A DNA stretch of 64,000 nt from JBLWXV01 sp048267245 (lineage in GTDB: Bacteria > Bdellovibrionota > Bacteriovoracia > Bacteriovoracales > Bacteriovoracaceae). The notes below the pieces were generated by a model. The model was given only the letters and a program-made list of their open reading frames with translations, was not told the origin of the DNA and searched no databases. Both the position numbers and the translations under genes were made by a program. The DNA lies in contig JBLWXV010000002.1 in NCBI GenBank assembly GCA_048267245.1, positions 1,178,001 to 1,242,000 on the forward strand, read 5' to 3'. The number at the start of each line of letters is the position of its first letter. Positions within the stretch are counted from its first letter, which is position 1. This document shows, piece by piece, positions 43,169-52,316 of the stretch.

Positions 43169-46161
43169 TGGGCCACCTCTACTTTGGCGTCAATCGCTCT
43201 TGCTAGAGAGCCCGCTGGCAATCTAAGAACGACCTGACTTCCTGGTGTGGCCTCGTAGAGACTCCACGAACCACTACCCATCCATTTACTATTTTTTCTG
43301 AGTTCAAAAGAAAGTCTGGTTAAATCCTCTGAACGTCCTGTGAGTTCAGCGGCAATCGATTTCATCTGAGTTTTAAAGCCCTCCACAAACTCTGGTGGAA
43401 CACCACGAGGAGTGTAGGCGAGTATGGCCTTCTCAAGATTGCGGCTTGTTTCAATGAGTGCCTCATAAAGGACAATGCCAACTTCAACTTCCTTTGATTT
43501 AATGAGAGGAGAGGCTTCATCAGAGAGCGACTTCAAAGTCATGAAGTGTGCTTCTAATTCACTGTTGAATTGATCTTCAGCAAATACTGGAGCGTCTGTG
43601 AATCTGAATTTATTCAGCCTTTGAATTTTGCTCACCAATTGTTCGCTGGCCTTTAGGGCCTGTACGTTTGAACGGATATCAGATGGCATATCGGGATGTG
43701 AGAGGTATTCCTCAAGCCTTCTCATGTAAGCCTTTGAATTTACAGAGCTTGTAAAGACTGAATCCCAATAGAGATCATAGTAGGAAATGGCGAAGACGCT
43801 CACAAGTTCACTGACTCCACCGAGTACTTGGTGCAGGGCCTCTAGGTAGCGGTGATCGCGCATTTTGGCCGAGAAGAGAATCATTTGCTTGGCCGAGTTG
43901 AGTTTTTCTTTTAAATCAAGAGAGCAGTTGTCAGCAAGTTTCCAAGTTTCAAATGCAAGCTTGATATCGTGAAGTACAATAGCGTACTCAATACCTCTGC
44001 GGTAGAGATCCGATTTCGCTGGCGTTCTCTGAGCGCAGAGAAAGCGCAGGTTCTTGTGGGCGGCTACGGCACCAAGTTTAAAATCACCTTCAAGGGCATA
44101 GGTCTCAGCGAGGGCGTCATACTTAGCAGCATTCTTTAATGCGTCTTCATTACTCATAACTTCTTGCGACTTAAGCATCCAATCATAGCTAAGTTGTGAG
44201 CGACCAAGTTGACCGGCGAGAATTGAAGAGTTGAGGGCGGCATTGGCCTTAATCTTTTTTGGGTACTGCGGGTTCATGTAAAGGGAGTTGTATCCCGCCA
44301 AGGCCTCTTCTTTCTTACCGGCCTTATCGAGGGCGTTAAACCCTTCAAAGAGAATATTGCCAAGTAGGATCGTCGCTTTAACAATAGTATCTTTTGAAAA
44401 GCTTAGGTAGCCACCTTCAAGCTTTCTAATCCAACTGGCAACTTTCTTAGTGTCCTTAGCATTCATATAAGAATCGAGTACCAGGGTAAACATCTGGCGC
44501 TGCTTTTCGATATCTTCTGGATAGTTCTGATTGTAGGCGTCGATAGTCCAATGGGCATCGTCATACTTCTTCCCTGCGAAGTAGATATTAAAGAGCTTTG
44601 GATAGATAACCTGTGATCTTTCATCACGTGGCCACAAGAGTACGTGATTCTTATAAGCGTAGAGTGAGAGCTTTTGTTCTTTGGCCGGCTCAAATTCTCC
44701 ATGCTCTAAGACAGCAAGGAGTGAATCCATGATTTTTCTCTTAAGCGGCAGACGAGAGTCGGTGTAGTCCACCTTAGGTGGCTTTTGCGACTTTGACTTG
44801 ACCATGGCGGCCTGAATGAGTTTCTGGTGTTCAAATCTCGAAATTTTTATTGAAGTATTGAGCGCTCTCACATATGCGTTTGCAGCGTTCATCCACTTGC
44901 CCACACTAAAGTAAGTCTCACCTTGGTAGAAGGCATACTGGTCTCTTGACTCTGGATCTAGACCAGAGAGAATAGAGAAGTAATTGATGGTTTGCTTGAG
45001 CTCTTCAGGGTCGTAGTCCTTCACGCCGACTTTACTATTTCTTGAGACGCGAATTTGAAGATAACCCACTAATTCTTTAATTTTATCAATGGCCTCTTGC
45101 TTTTTATCAGTGTCAATTTTAGCAATCTTATTGAGGCGATAGATATCCTTAGCAGAGTTATAAAAGAGATCATGGCGCTTAAAGGTGCGGTAGATCTCAA
45201 GTTCAGTGAGTCTCACATCTACTTGTTCAGCTACATTCTTATTAGTAACCGCGACTTTTAGAGCTGTATCTAGGGTTGACTTAGTTTCGTTAAAGAGGCC
45301 TTGATCAGTGGCGCGCTTAGCCAGTTTAAGTAGGTAAGTGACTCGAGCGTCCCCGGCATTTTTTAGATAAAAGGCAACACCGCGGTCAATCATGGCGGCC
45401 CTTACATAGAAGACGCTCATCGCCTCTAGGGTTTGCTCAGAAACATCAATGTAGCGCTTGTCCTTTGAAAGGAAGAACGATTCTTCAAGTAGCTCAATTG
45501 AGCGTGGATAGTTCTGAACTTTAAAGTGGCACCAAGCTGCGTTAGTGGTGTGCTTAGAGGCCCATTCGTCGTGTTTATTTCTTAGTACGTCTTCGTAGAA
45601 TCGAAGCGCCTTGGCGTAGTCTTTTTCGTTATAGTAGTACTCGGCAAGACTAGTCTTAGTGGCATGAATTAGTGGGCTGCCACCCGGTGCTCTTTTGAGA
45701 GCTCCAAGTAAGTAGCGCTCGACATTTTTGCCTTCAAGATAGTCGCGATCATTTAAGGCCAACATATAGAGCAGATCGGCCGTATAGTTGAAATTGGGAT
45801 AGCTCTTAATGAGTGTTGTTGCTTCTCTTTCGACAGCTCTGGCCTCAGATTTAGATCCTCTAAAGTAGGAGTCCTTGGGACCGATTGTTTTACCTCTCAC
45901 TGAATGGTCGAGAAAGAGCTGGTTTTCCTTCTCCTTAGTGAGCTTGATCTTCTCTGTCTTTAGTGCCAGGAGTCTGTACCTGAGTGCCGGACCGATTTTC
46001 TTTACACTTGAAATTACTTTAATCTCTTTATCAATTAACTCCTGAAGCTTGTGCCATTTCTGTGTCATGGAAGTGGGAGCACTAGATACTTCATTAGCAC
46101 TCAATGAGGCCATCGATAGGCTAAGTAGTAAGAATAGGCTTGAAAGCTTCAGACTCTTCAA
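43165..46161 (-). CDS. Large TPR repeat protein, periplasmic (GltD/AgmU-like)
   Basis: A signal peptide (LFLLLSLSMASLSANE) precedes 970 residues of helical TPR-like repeats, for example YYNEKDYAKALRFYEDVLR and AFYQGETYFSVGKWMNAANAY. The start is a TTG that overlaps the ExbD stop (TTGA), with AAGGGAG six bases upstream. It could form a long periplasmic scaffold, as proposed for AgmU/GltD. The length is similar to that protein, but repeat proteins align readily, so the assignment rests on gene context. Confidence 0.8.
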   Translation of the reverse strand: MKSLKLSSLFLLLSLSMASLSANEVSSAPTSMTQKWHKLQELIDKEIKVISSVKKIGPALRYRLLALKTEKIKLTKEKENQLFLDHSVRGKTIGPKDSYFRGSKSEARAVEREATTLIKSYPNFNYTADLLYMLALNDRDYLEGKNVERYLLGALKRAPGGSPLIHATKTSLAEYYYNEKDYAKALRFYEDVLRNKHDEWASKHTTNAAWCHFKVQNYPRSIELLEESFFLSKDKRYIDVSEQTLEAMSVFYVRAAMIDRGVAFYLKNAGDARVTYLLKLAKRATDQGLFNETKSTLDTALKVAVTNKNVAEQVDVRLTELEIYRTFKRHDLFYNSAKDIYRLNKIAKIDTDKKQEAIDKIKELVGYLQIRVSRNSKVGVKDYDPEELKQTINYFSILSGLDPESRDQYAFYQGETYFSVGKWMNAANAYVRALNTSIKISRFEHQKLIQAAMVKSKSQKPPKVDYTDSRLPLKRKIMDSLLAVLEHGEFEPAKEQKLSLYAYKNHVLLWPRDERSQVIYPKLFNIYFAGKKYDDAHWTIDAYNQNYPEDIEKQRQMFTLVLDSYMNAKDTKKVASWIRKLEGGYLSFSKDTIVKATILLGNILFEGFNALDKAGKKEEALAGYNSLYMNPQYPKKIKANAALNSSILAGQLGRSQLSYDWMLKSQEVMSNEDALKNAAKYDALAETYALEGDFKLGAVAAHKNLRFLCAQRTPAKSDLYRRGIEYAIVLHDIKLAFETWKLADNCSLDLKEKLNSAKQMILFSAKMRDHRYLEALHQVLGGVSELVSVFAISYYDLYWDSVFTSSVNSKAYMRRLEEYLSHPDMPSDIRSNVQALKASEQLVSKIQRLNKFRFTDAPVFAEDQFNSELEAHFMTLKSLSDEASPLIKSKEVEVGIVLYEALIETSRNLEKAILAYTPRGVPPEFVEGFKTQMKSIAAELTGRSEDLTRLSFELRKNSKWMGSGSWSLYEATPGSQVVLRLPAGSLARAIDAKVEVAQ

Positions 46162-46688
46162 TCCATACTCCCTTGCACAATAAATTTAAACTCGGAGAGT
46201 CCAACTGTTGCCGAAGTGTGCATGACTTTTCTAAGAACTGAATAGGGTAGGCTTTGGTCTAGAACGATATTGACCATTTTACTCGTTTGGCGTCTCTTAT
46301 TGAGGGCCTCTTCTTCGTTGATATTGGCGGGCTTTCTCATTTCGAGTTCGCGCAATTCTTCATCGCGAATCTTTTTTAGTTCAGTGAGCTTGTCTTTGAG
46401 GTTGGTGATAATTTCACCATTCTCTCTCATCACTCCAAGAGGTCCATTATCAACCCAGACATTGCGCTCTTTGTTGACTTGTACGGTAATGGCCATAGAG
46501 CCCATGACTTCTGACTTTGATGGGGGAAGGTCGAGCTTCTCCACAACTTCCAAAGTGAGATCACTGGCGTTATAGGACTTTAGAAGAAACACCAGAAGGA
46601 TCACGAGAATATCGAGCAGAGACGTGATGTCTACGTCTAGCGCCTCTTTCTTATTTTTTCCCAAACGGGCAAATTTTCTACTTCTCAT
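46158..46688 (-). CDS. ExbD/TolR-type stator protein (AglS/AglQ-like)
   Basis: The 176-residue protein has a short cytoplasmic N-terminus, one membrane segment with the proton-binding Asp (D26 in TSLLDILVILLVFLL), and a periplasmic domain ending in VLRKVMHTSATVGLSEFKF. It would transduce proton flow with the MotA/TolQ-like protein. It is one of two ExbD-like proteins here, matching the AglQ/AglS pair of Myxococcus. Confidence 0.9.
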   Translation of the reverse strand: MRSRKFARLGKNKKEALDVDITSLLDILVILLVFLLKSYNASDLTLEVVEKLDLPPSKSEVMGSMAITVQVNKERNVWVDNGPLGVMRENGEIITNLKDKLTELKKIRDEELRELEMRKPANINEEEALNKRRQTSKMVNIVLDQSLPYSVLRKVMHTSATVGLSEFKFIVQGSMD

Positions 46689-46702
46689 GTCTTTGCCTCT
46701 AA

Positions 46703-47218
46703 TTAAATGATCGTCTCAAAAATGATCTGATCAAAGAGTGTTCTCGTCTCTTTGACGAGTCCTTTTTCATTCTCGGCCGCAATGCTGCGAGTTCCCTCTC
46801 TTAATGAGCGGCAATTATCCATGATTTTTACGAGCTCATTATAGGGTACATTACTCTTAGGTCTGAGAATGACACTGCTCTCCTTTGGATGCTTAACTTT
46901 GAGACCAGCTAGTGTGGTGTTGAGTGTCGCTAGATCAAACCCATCAGCAGTATGTTTAATTGTCTTAATGACTTTTTCATCAAGACCCGTCTTCACGGCA
47001 ATCTCATCTTTAGAAATATCTAGCGTGAGATTAAGGGGTGGGCGATCATCTTTCTTGTCTTCACTAATTGTCTTCACTGCGGGGGCGTCACTTCCGATTT
47101 CATAGATATCGAGAAATTGCGCACTCATGAGCAGGAAGAAGATAAAGATAAAGACCGCATCCAAAATTGGAATCAAATTGGGCTTTACTAGTTTTTTAGG
47201 TTTCTTTGGCATTTTCAC
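46703..47218 (-). CDS. ExbD/TolR-type stator protein (second, AglQ/AglS-like)
   Basis: The 171-residue protein has a single N-terminal membrane segment with Asp20 (LIPILDAVFIFIFFLLM) and a periplasmic domain with VILRPKSNVPYNELVKIMDNCR, which resembles the ExbD peptidoglycan-binding region. The start is GTG, with GGAG seven bases upstream; an ATG two codons later is possible. It pairs with the stator protein encoded 35 bases upstream. Confidence 0.9.
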   Translation of the reverse strand: MKMPKKPKKLVKPNLIPILDAVFIFIFFLLMSAQFLDIYEIGSDAPAVKTISEDKKDDRPPLNLTLDISKDEIAVKTGLDEKVIKTIKHTADGFDLATLNTTLAGLKVKHPKESSVILRPKSNVPYNELVKIMDNCRSLREGTRSIAAENEKGLVKETRTLFDQIIFETII

Positions 47219-47253
47219 GACTCTGCTCCTGCATTTAAAGAGTGCTGCTTAAA

Positions 47254-47991
47254 TTAAGCAGCATTCTCTTCTTTAACTCCTTTAACCGGAACAGCTGGCA
47301 ATCCACCTTTCTTAGTTCCTAGAAGATCAACTAGCTTGACGCTATTTTCTTCTAGCTCACCAAGAATTTTTTCTTGCTTTGAGGTGAGAATTGAGTGGAT
47401 GACCATGATCGAGATCGCAGAGATCAGACCAAGGGCAGTCGTGTTCATCGCTTTTGAAATACCAAGGGCCAGAAGCTTGGCCTTACTTGCTGGGTCGGCC
47501 GTGGCCACTGCAGCAAACGACTCGATGAGACCCTGAATTGTCCCTAGAAGACCAATGAGGGTTGAGACGTTGGCCACGAGTCCAAGATAGCCCATGCGCT
47601 TTTCAATCTTAGGCACAACCTCTAGGAGAGTTGACTCGACAGCATCTTGAATTTGCTCTTTAGTTTGGTTGGCACGCTTAAGTCCTGATCTTAGAACCAT
47701 TGGGAGTAGTCCCTTTGACTCTGAACAAGCTTGAATAGCTTTAGCTACTTCATTAGTGAGTACATGCTTTTTGATCATATTCATCAGCGCGCCACCATCT
47801 ACGTCGTAGGCGTGGAGTGCCTTAACTCGCTCTAGGGCAATGGCAATACCAATGGCCCAGATGGCGAGGATGATCCACATAAAGACACCACCCTCGTTCA
47901 TAAAGACCGCGAGACCTTGAATGAATGAGACGTCAGTGTTTGCCGCTACTTCTGCCGCAGCTTGGGCCGTTTGCACAACTTCATTTTCCAT
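47254..47991 (-). CDS. MotA/TolQ/ExbB proton channel protein (AglR-like)
   Basis: The 245-residue protein has three membrane segments (about 30-50, 133-158, 175-200) and the TolQ/ExbB pattern: the GYLGLVANVSTLIGLLGTIQG segment and the AMNTTALGLISAISIMVIHSIL helix. The conserved Thr residues line the proton path. It would form the pentameric core of the motor with the two ExbD-like proteins. Confidence 0.93.
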   Translation of the reverse strand: MENEVVQTAQAAAEVAANTDVSFIQGLAVFMNEGGVFMWIILAIWAIGIAIALERVKALHAYDVDGGALMNMIKKHVLTNEVAKAIQACSESKGLLPMVLRSGLKRANQTKEQIQDAVESTLLEVVPKIEKRMGYLGLVANVSTLIGLLGTIQGLIESFAAVATADPASKAKLLALGISKAMNTTALGLISAISIMVIHSILTSKQEKILGELEENSVKLVDLLGTKKGGLPAVPVKGVKEENAA

Positions 47992-48047
47992 TTTCTACCT
48001 CTTTAAAGTGACATTTCACTCTTGGATACCAATTAAGACTCAGATCC

Positions 48048-48308
48048 TTATCTAAGGTTCTTGATATCCTCCACAACCTCGGGATCGAAGTTGTAGCGTT
48101 CAAAGAGGGGACGACGAAACTGCTTGCGCTCACGTTCTTTGACCGATAGGTCCCCAGGGGCGATGATTTCCCCTTTAATTTCTAAACTTCCTAAATCAAA
48201 GGTTTCATATTGTTTATATTTAACGACAACATTCTCTTTTCGGTCCTGGGCCCAAATTACTTTAGTAAAAAAGACGGCCAATCCCAAAACTATCCACATT
48301 TTCATCAT
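48048..48308 (-). CDS. Small secreted protein of the gliding operon (CglF/GltF-like?)
   Basis: The 86-residue product has a signal peptide (residues 1-20) and then a short domain, VVVKYKQYETFDLGSLEIKG ... FRRPLFERYNF. That shape (a beta-rich E.I.G.L..P.....R segment followed by F..L...R..F) resembles the small CglF/GltF-type proteins of Myxococcus gliding loci. I hold this similarity loosely. It lies between the TPR protein and the MotA-like gene, with a spacing of seven bases from the former. Confidence 0.7.
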   Translation of the reverse strand: MMKMWIVLGLAVFFTKVIWAQDRKENVVVKYKQYETFDLGSLEIKGEIIAPGDLSVKERERKQFRRPLFERYNFDPEVVEDIKNLR

Positions 48309-48315
48309 TTATTCC

Positions 48316-49782
48316 TCACTTAGTAGTGGCCGTGACTTTTCTGGCCTCGCAATTTGAGAGTAGCCCAAACGAGAAGTCACCTAGCTCGTCGGCCCAGAAT
48401 TCACCATTAAAGTCATAAAAGTGCTCAGAAGAGAGACGGTTGACTCCCTCTTGGGAACCGCGCGCTCTATCGGCGATGAGCTTCTTATTTTCATAAATTA
48501 AGTTTCTCTTATCTGACATGATCTCTAGTCTGAGGTTGAACATCTCATAACTAAAACGGTGCATATCATTTAAGAAGTTAAACATGAGTTTCTTCACAAA
48601 GTGATTAAGGTGATGTGAGCGCCATACTACATGGTGACCGACATGCTTTTTCAATTCATTGACGAAATCATTATTTTTAATTTTATTGAGATGATCCCAC
48701 TCGTGCTGAGCTGTCTTTAAAGAGACGAGGTCAACAGAGAACTTCACTTTCTTTCTAATCTGCGTGACTAGATTTCTAATGAAGGGATTTTTCTGCTCAC
48801 TCTGATCGATTGGGGCAAACATGAGCTTTAGGAAATAGCTATTCGATCCTTTGTGATCGATAAGAATTTTCTTTAGATCATCACTGCGCTTTTTATAAAC
48901 TTGATAGTACTGATCTACGGTTGAGAGTGAATCCCCATAGAGACAAAGTTTATAGTAACTAAGCGCTCCAAGTACTTCACCCTCTGGAAAGAAATAGCTC
49001 TCCATAAGGGGAGACTTATATGTCACGAGAAGACCCAAGGTTCTGTTGTAGTCCTCTAGGTAGTAGCTTGCCCATGCTTTTTCTAGAAGAATATAGGGCC
49101 AGCGATAGCTAGTTTTTGGAATTTCGTTATAGGCCAGTAGAGCACCCTTGTAATCTTTTTCCTTGTACTTTAAGCGCGCCATGTGAATAGTGCAGGATTC
49201 TCTCAAAATCGTGTAGTAGCGCTTTAACTTTTCGTGCTTGGCCTGAGATTCAAATTTCTTGGCCACATCAGCACACTTTTTATACTGATCTAGAGCACCC
49301 GAGTAGTTTTGAGACAAATTGAGTGAACTTCCCTCAATCATTCTTGCTTCAGGAGCGAAGCGGTGGGTGTCTGGAATCGTCTTCATGACCGTGCTTACTT
49401 TGTCATACTTTTCACTCTTAAAAAGTTTAAGACCTAGTACTAGTGAGAGGCTTGGTCTCTTGTGCTTCCAGAGATCCTTGGCGTCAATTCCGATAAATGC
49501 TGCCGTCCCAGTTTTGAGAATAAGATTTTCAAGGGCAACTTCGAATTTTGGGTCGAGCTCACTTGAAGCTTCGATGGCAATGGCCGCAAAGGGAACGGCC
49601 GAGAAGTAGAGGTTTGAGTCAATGAGCTCATAGACTACTTTCTCTGCTCGCTTTGGATCAGCTGTATTTTTCCAGTGTTCCTGGGCCTTTTTCAAAGAGG
49701 CACTCGTAGGCATACTCGCTAGAGCTAGTGCGCCTACAACTACTGTCTTAATGGTTTTTTTAAGTATTTTCGTCTTCATCAT
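48316..49782 (-). CDS. Secreted TPR-like protein (GltC-like)
   Basis: The 488-residue protein has a signal peptide (about 8-29, VVVGALALASMPTSA) and helical repeats such as KYDKVSTVMKTIPDTHRFAPEARM and YIKKR... with strong Tyr/Leu periodicity. Its C-terminal half is helical and basic. In Myxococcus the small barrel genes gltA/gltB neighbour gltC, a periplasmic TPR protein, so this position suggests GltC. No catalytic motif is seen. Confidence 0.78.
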   Translation of the reverse strand: MMKTKILKKTIKTVVVGALALASMPTSASLKKAQEHWKNTADPKRAEKVVYELIDSNLYFSAVPFAAIAIEASSELDPKFEVALENLILKTGTAAFIGIDAKDLWKHKRPSLSLVLGLKLFKSEKYDKVSTVMKTIPDTHRFAPEARMIEGSSLNLSQNYSGALDQYKKCADVAKKFESQAKHEKLKRYYTILRESCTIHMARLKYKEKDYKGALLAYNEIPKTSYRWPYILLEKAWASYYLEDYNRTLGLLVTYKSPLMESYFFPEGEVLGALSYYKLCLYGDSLSTVDQYYQVYKKRSDDLKKILIDHKGSNSYFLKLMFAPIDQSEQKNPFIRNLVTQIRKKVKFSVDLVSLKTAQHEWDHLNKIKNNDFVNELKKHVGHHVVWRSHHLNHFVKKLMFNFLNDMHRFSYEMFNLRLEIMSDKRNLIYENKKLIADRARGSQEGVNRLSSEHFYDFNGEFWADELGDFSFGLLSNCEARKVTATTK

Positions 49783-49816
49783 TCCACCTTTTCCTTAGTC
49801 CCACCTACAAGAATTC

Positions 49817-50551
49817 CTAGTAACTAAAGCCGATGGAGAAAATGACGTCTGTATTGTGTCTCCACTTGTCTGAACCTGCCGCTCCATTCACAGTTGGACC
49901 CGGAGCTTGATAACTTTGTCTAAAGTAATCAATCCCGATGTGAATGTGCTCGCTGGCGTGAAAGCGAAGACCTGTTTTATATGAGACGCCCATATGGGAT
50001 TCACTTGAGAATTGATCTGAGGTATTTGGGTTTGCCACAGTTGTAGCATTTGTCTCAGCATTAATCTTTGAAAGCCCTAGTCCAAAGTTCCAATCAAAGT
50101 AGAAAATCTTATTAAACGTGTTTACTTTGCCGTAGAAGGGCGACCATATCGCCATGGCCCCGTAAGAACTCTCAACTTTCCTGATAAATGGAACAGATCC
50201 GTTCACTCTTTGAAGGTTTTCATAGGCATCGTTATTTTTATTGCTGTAGCTATTATAGAATAGTTCGAAGGCCCATTCTTCATGGAAGTACCATCCACCA
50301 GCAACGTGAAAACCAGTGGTGTCTTGGAACTCATTAGTACTTCCCGAAAGAAAACCAAGCGTGCCATAGAATGAGTTTCTTTTCTTATAAACTTTATTCT
50401 GAAGAACGTAGACTTGCTTGTCAGGGTCTAGCCAGAGAAATTTATAAAGATCATCTTCTGCGGCCTGTAGAGTAGGCCCTACTGCTAGTAGCAGTAGGAC
50501 CATTATCGATTTAAGAATTGTTGTTTTACGGGGGAGAGAATTTCTCGTCAT
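49817..50551 (-). CDS. Outer-membrane beta-barrel (GltA/GltB/CglE-like)
   Basis: The 244-residue product has a signal peptide (ending TLQAAED) and about eight to ten amphipathic strands ending in IFSIGFSY, an aromatic C-terminus for barrel insertion. The motif VYVLQNKVYKKRNSFYGTLG at the start of the mature region is typical of the barrel proteins in gliding loci. Its ATG overlaps the VWA stop (TAATG). It would anchor the complex in the outer membrane. Confidence 0.85.
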   Translation of the reverse strand: MTRNSLPRKTTILKSIMVLLLLAVGPTLQAAEDDLYKFLWLDPDKQVYVLQNKVYKKRNSFYGTLGFLSGSTNEFQDTTGFHVAGGWYFHEEWAFELFYNSYSNKNNDAYENLQRVNGSVPFIRKVESSYGAMAIWSPFYGKVNTFNKIFYFDWNFGLGLSKINAETNATTVANPNTSDQFSSESHMGVSYKTGLRFHASEHIHIGIDYFRQSYQAPGPTVNGAAGSDKWRHNTDVIFSIGFSY

Positions 50552-51966
50552 TAGTTACTCCCTGATGCTAGTAGCGTCTGGTTAGTCTGCTCAACTTGAT
50601 AGTGAACTTCAATTGTTGAACCCTCAGCTGGAACGTGACCATCGAGGAATTTCACTGTCTTCGTGTCGTTGTTGTATACGTATCCTGTTTCGACCAAATT
50701 ACCGTTAACCTTTACAGCAACTCCTTGATAAGGACTCGCTGCAAGAGCAAACTTATCAAGTAGGTCAACGATCTTGGCACCCATGTCGCGAAGAACACCG
50801 TAGAAGTCTTGGTGGATATCAGCGATTACACCATTGGTCATCGTCGCAGCTTTCATGTAGCGATCGCCAATAGTTTCCCACTGTTGCCCGCGAAGATCTG
50901 TCGTCACAATGGTATAGACTTTCACCATACCCGCATTTTTCTTATAAGACTGATAGCTTGAAACGAGGTTCTCAACACTTGTTTTTGACTGTTCTTCCTC
51001 ATCTGAGAGAACTACTACAATCAAGTATGCATCATCTCTTAGCCATTGGTGGGCCACACTTCCTTCGTAGCGCTCAAGGAATCTACTTGCAGTGTGAAGA
51101 CCCATCTCTGAACCCGAACCATTAGTTCCTACCTGCACAGTTCTCTTGAAGTCATTTAAGAATTTTTTCTCATTCTTAGATGCTGCTTCACTAGTAAGGT
51201 GCTTTGGATTGATTTTCCACTTACCATCACCACGTGATGTTGGGTCAGTTGTGGTTATGGCCATTTGAAAGTCAATTTTCTTCTCTAGGAATTCATTGAT
51301 AAAGACATCAAAGTTATATGCGAGTGAGCGTTGCTCATCACCCATTGAACCTGAGTCATCAATTACCCAAAGGATATCAACTGGCGCATCCTTAGCTTTG
51401 TTCTGAACAAATTTTTCAACTTTATCAAGAAGGATGACTTCAGGAGTTGGCTCTGGAGTAGGAACAACTACGACTTCACCATCGTCATTGTCATCACCTT
51501 CGTCTCCACCACCATTACTACCGTCGCCGCCACCGTTTGAACCACCGTCAGTGATTTCACCTGGGTCAACGGGATCAGTTGGGTTAGTTGGATCAGTTGG
51601 ATCAGTGACATCGCCACCACCATTACTACCGTCGCCACCACCGTTTGAACCACCATCGGTGATTTCACCTGGGTCAACGGGATCAGTTGGGTTAGTTGGA
51701 TCAGTGGTTGGAGGAGTGACAATAACCACACCACCATCGCTATCACCATCCCCACCATTATCTGGTTCAGTAATAACGACACCTGTGTCGGGTTCAGTCA
51801 CGTCACTTGGTTCACTAATATCGACGTCGGGGAGTCGATCGTCTGCGACACCAACTCCCTCTAGAAATTGCTTCTCATAGAATTCCTGCTGATTACAAGC
51901 AGAAAAAACCACAAGACAGCCCATGAGTAGGAGAGATTTCCTTAATAGACTTCCGTGTGTATTCAT
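50551..51966 (-). CDS. VWA-domain surface lipoprotein (CglB-like adhesin candidate), first gene of gliding operon
   Basis: The N-terminus is a lipoprotein signal (MGCLVVFSAC). A low-complexity linker rich in Thr, Asp, Pro and Gly (about residues 45-170) carries a duplicated block. A VWA domain follows with the MIDAS motif DDSGSMG (DxSxS) at about residues 206-212 and further metal positions GSGSEMG and SDEEE. A small beta domain (VKVNGNLVETGYVYNND...) ends it. I chose the ATG at 51966; a TTG at 51990 is possible. In Myxococcus the VWA lipoprotein CglB is the gliding adhesin, and this gene heads the motor operon. Confidence 0.85.
   Translation of the reverse strand: MNTHGSLLRKSLLLMGCLVVFSACNQQEFYEKQFLEGVGVADDRLPDVDISEPSDVTEPDTGVVITEPDNGGDGDSDGGVVIVTPPTTDPTNPTDPVDPGEITDGGSNGGGDGSNGGGDVTDPTDPTNPTDPVDPGEITDGGSNGGGDGSNGGGDEGDDNDDGEVVVVPTPEPTPEVILLDKVEKFVQNKAKDAPVDILWVIDDSGSMGDEQRSLAYNFDVFINEFLEKKIDFQMAITTTDPTSRGDGKWKINPKHLTSEAASKNEKKFLNDFKRTVQVGTNGSGSEMGLHTASRFLERYEGSVAHQWLRDDAYLIVVVLSDEEEQSKTSVENLVSSYQSYKKNAGMVKVYTIVTTDLRGQQWETIGDRYMKAATMTNGVIADIHQDFYGVLRDMGAKIVDLLDKFALAASPYQGVAVKVNGNLVETGYVYNNDTKTVKFLDGHVPAEGSTIEVHYQVEQTNQTLLASGSN
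51506..51705 (-). repeat. Tandem 108-base repeat encoding the Pro/Thr/Asp/Gly-rich linker
   Basis: Two nearly identical copies, with about three differences in 92 bases, start at 51506 and 51614, an offset of 108 bases or 36 codons. They encode the linker of the VWA lipoprotein. The repeat is in frame, so copy number changes would alter linker length without a frameshift. Confidence 0.8.
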
Positions 51967-52316
51967 GTGCGGCCCCCAGCCAAGACGCAAAGATTCCCTG
52001 ACTCAAAATAATGAGTCGCTTCTCTTAGAGCATCTCATTGCTCTAATTAAGAATGTCTTTGCTTATCATCCCTTCCGTTCTTAGATGCCATCAACGGACC
52101 GCTTTAACACACGTACCAAGTTAAGCCGGAAGGAGCTCACTTTTTATATAGATTGAGATTATCAGATGGGCGAAAGTGCTCAAGAGTGTGTAGGGGAAGC
52201 CTTGAAATTACTTTTAATGTGTCTTTAATTACAGCGACTTAGAAGGGAAAAATTGCAAAAAAATGGCATTCAACAAACAATAGTGGGTTGCCGCAAAACT
52301 GCCAAAATTTCTTGTG
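51967..52316. other. Intergenic promoter region of the gliding operon with inverted repeat
   Basis: This 350-base stretch has no gene. TTAGAGCA and TGCTCTAA (52025-52032 and 52039-52046) form a perfect inverted repeat around TCTCAT. They lie 59 bases before the VWA start, so in the leader or over the promoter. A TATATA/TATAAA run near 52145 on the minus strand could be a -10, but no good -35 is seen. The rest is AT-rich and unremarkable. Confidence 0.35.

Noticed and set aside
51434..51880. Plus-strand open frame antisense to the VWA gene
   Set aside because: It is made of Pro/Ser-rich codons that mirror the Thr/Asp/Gly repeats on the other strand; no ribosome binding site or start context supports it.
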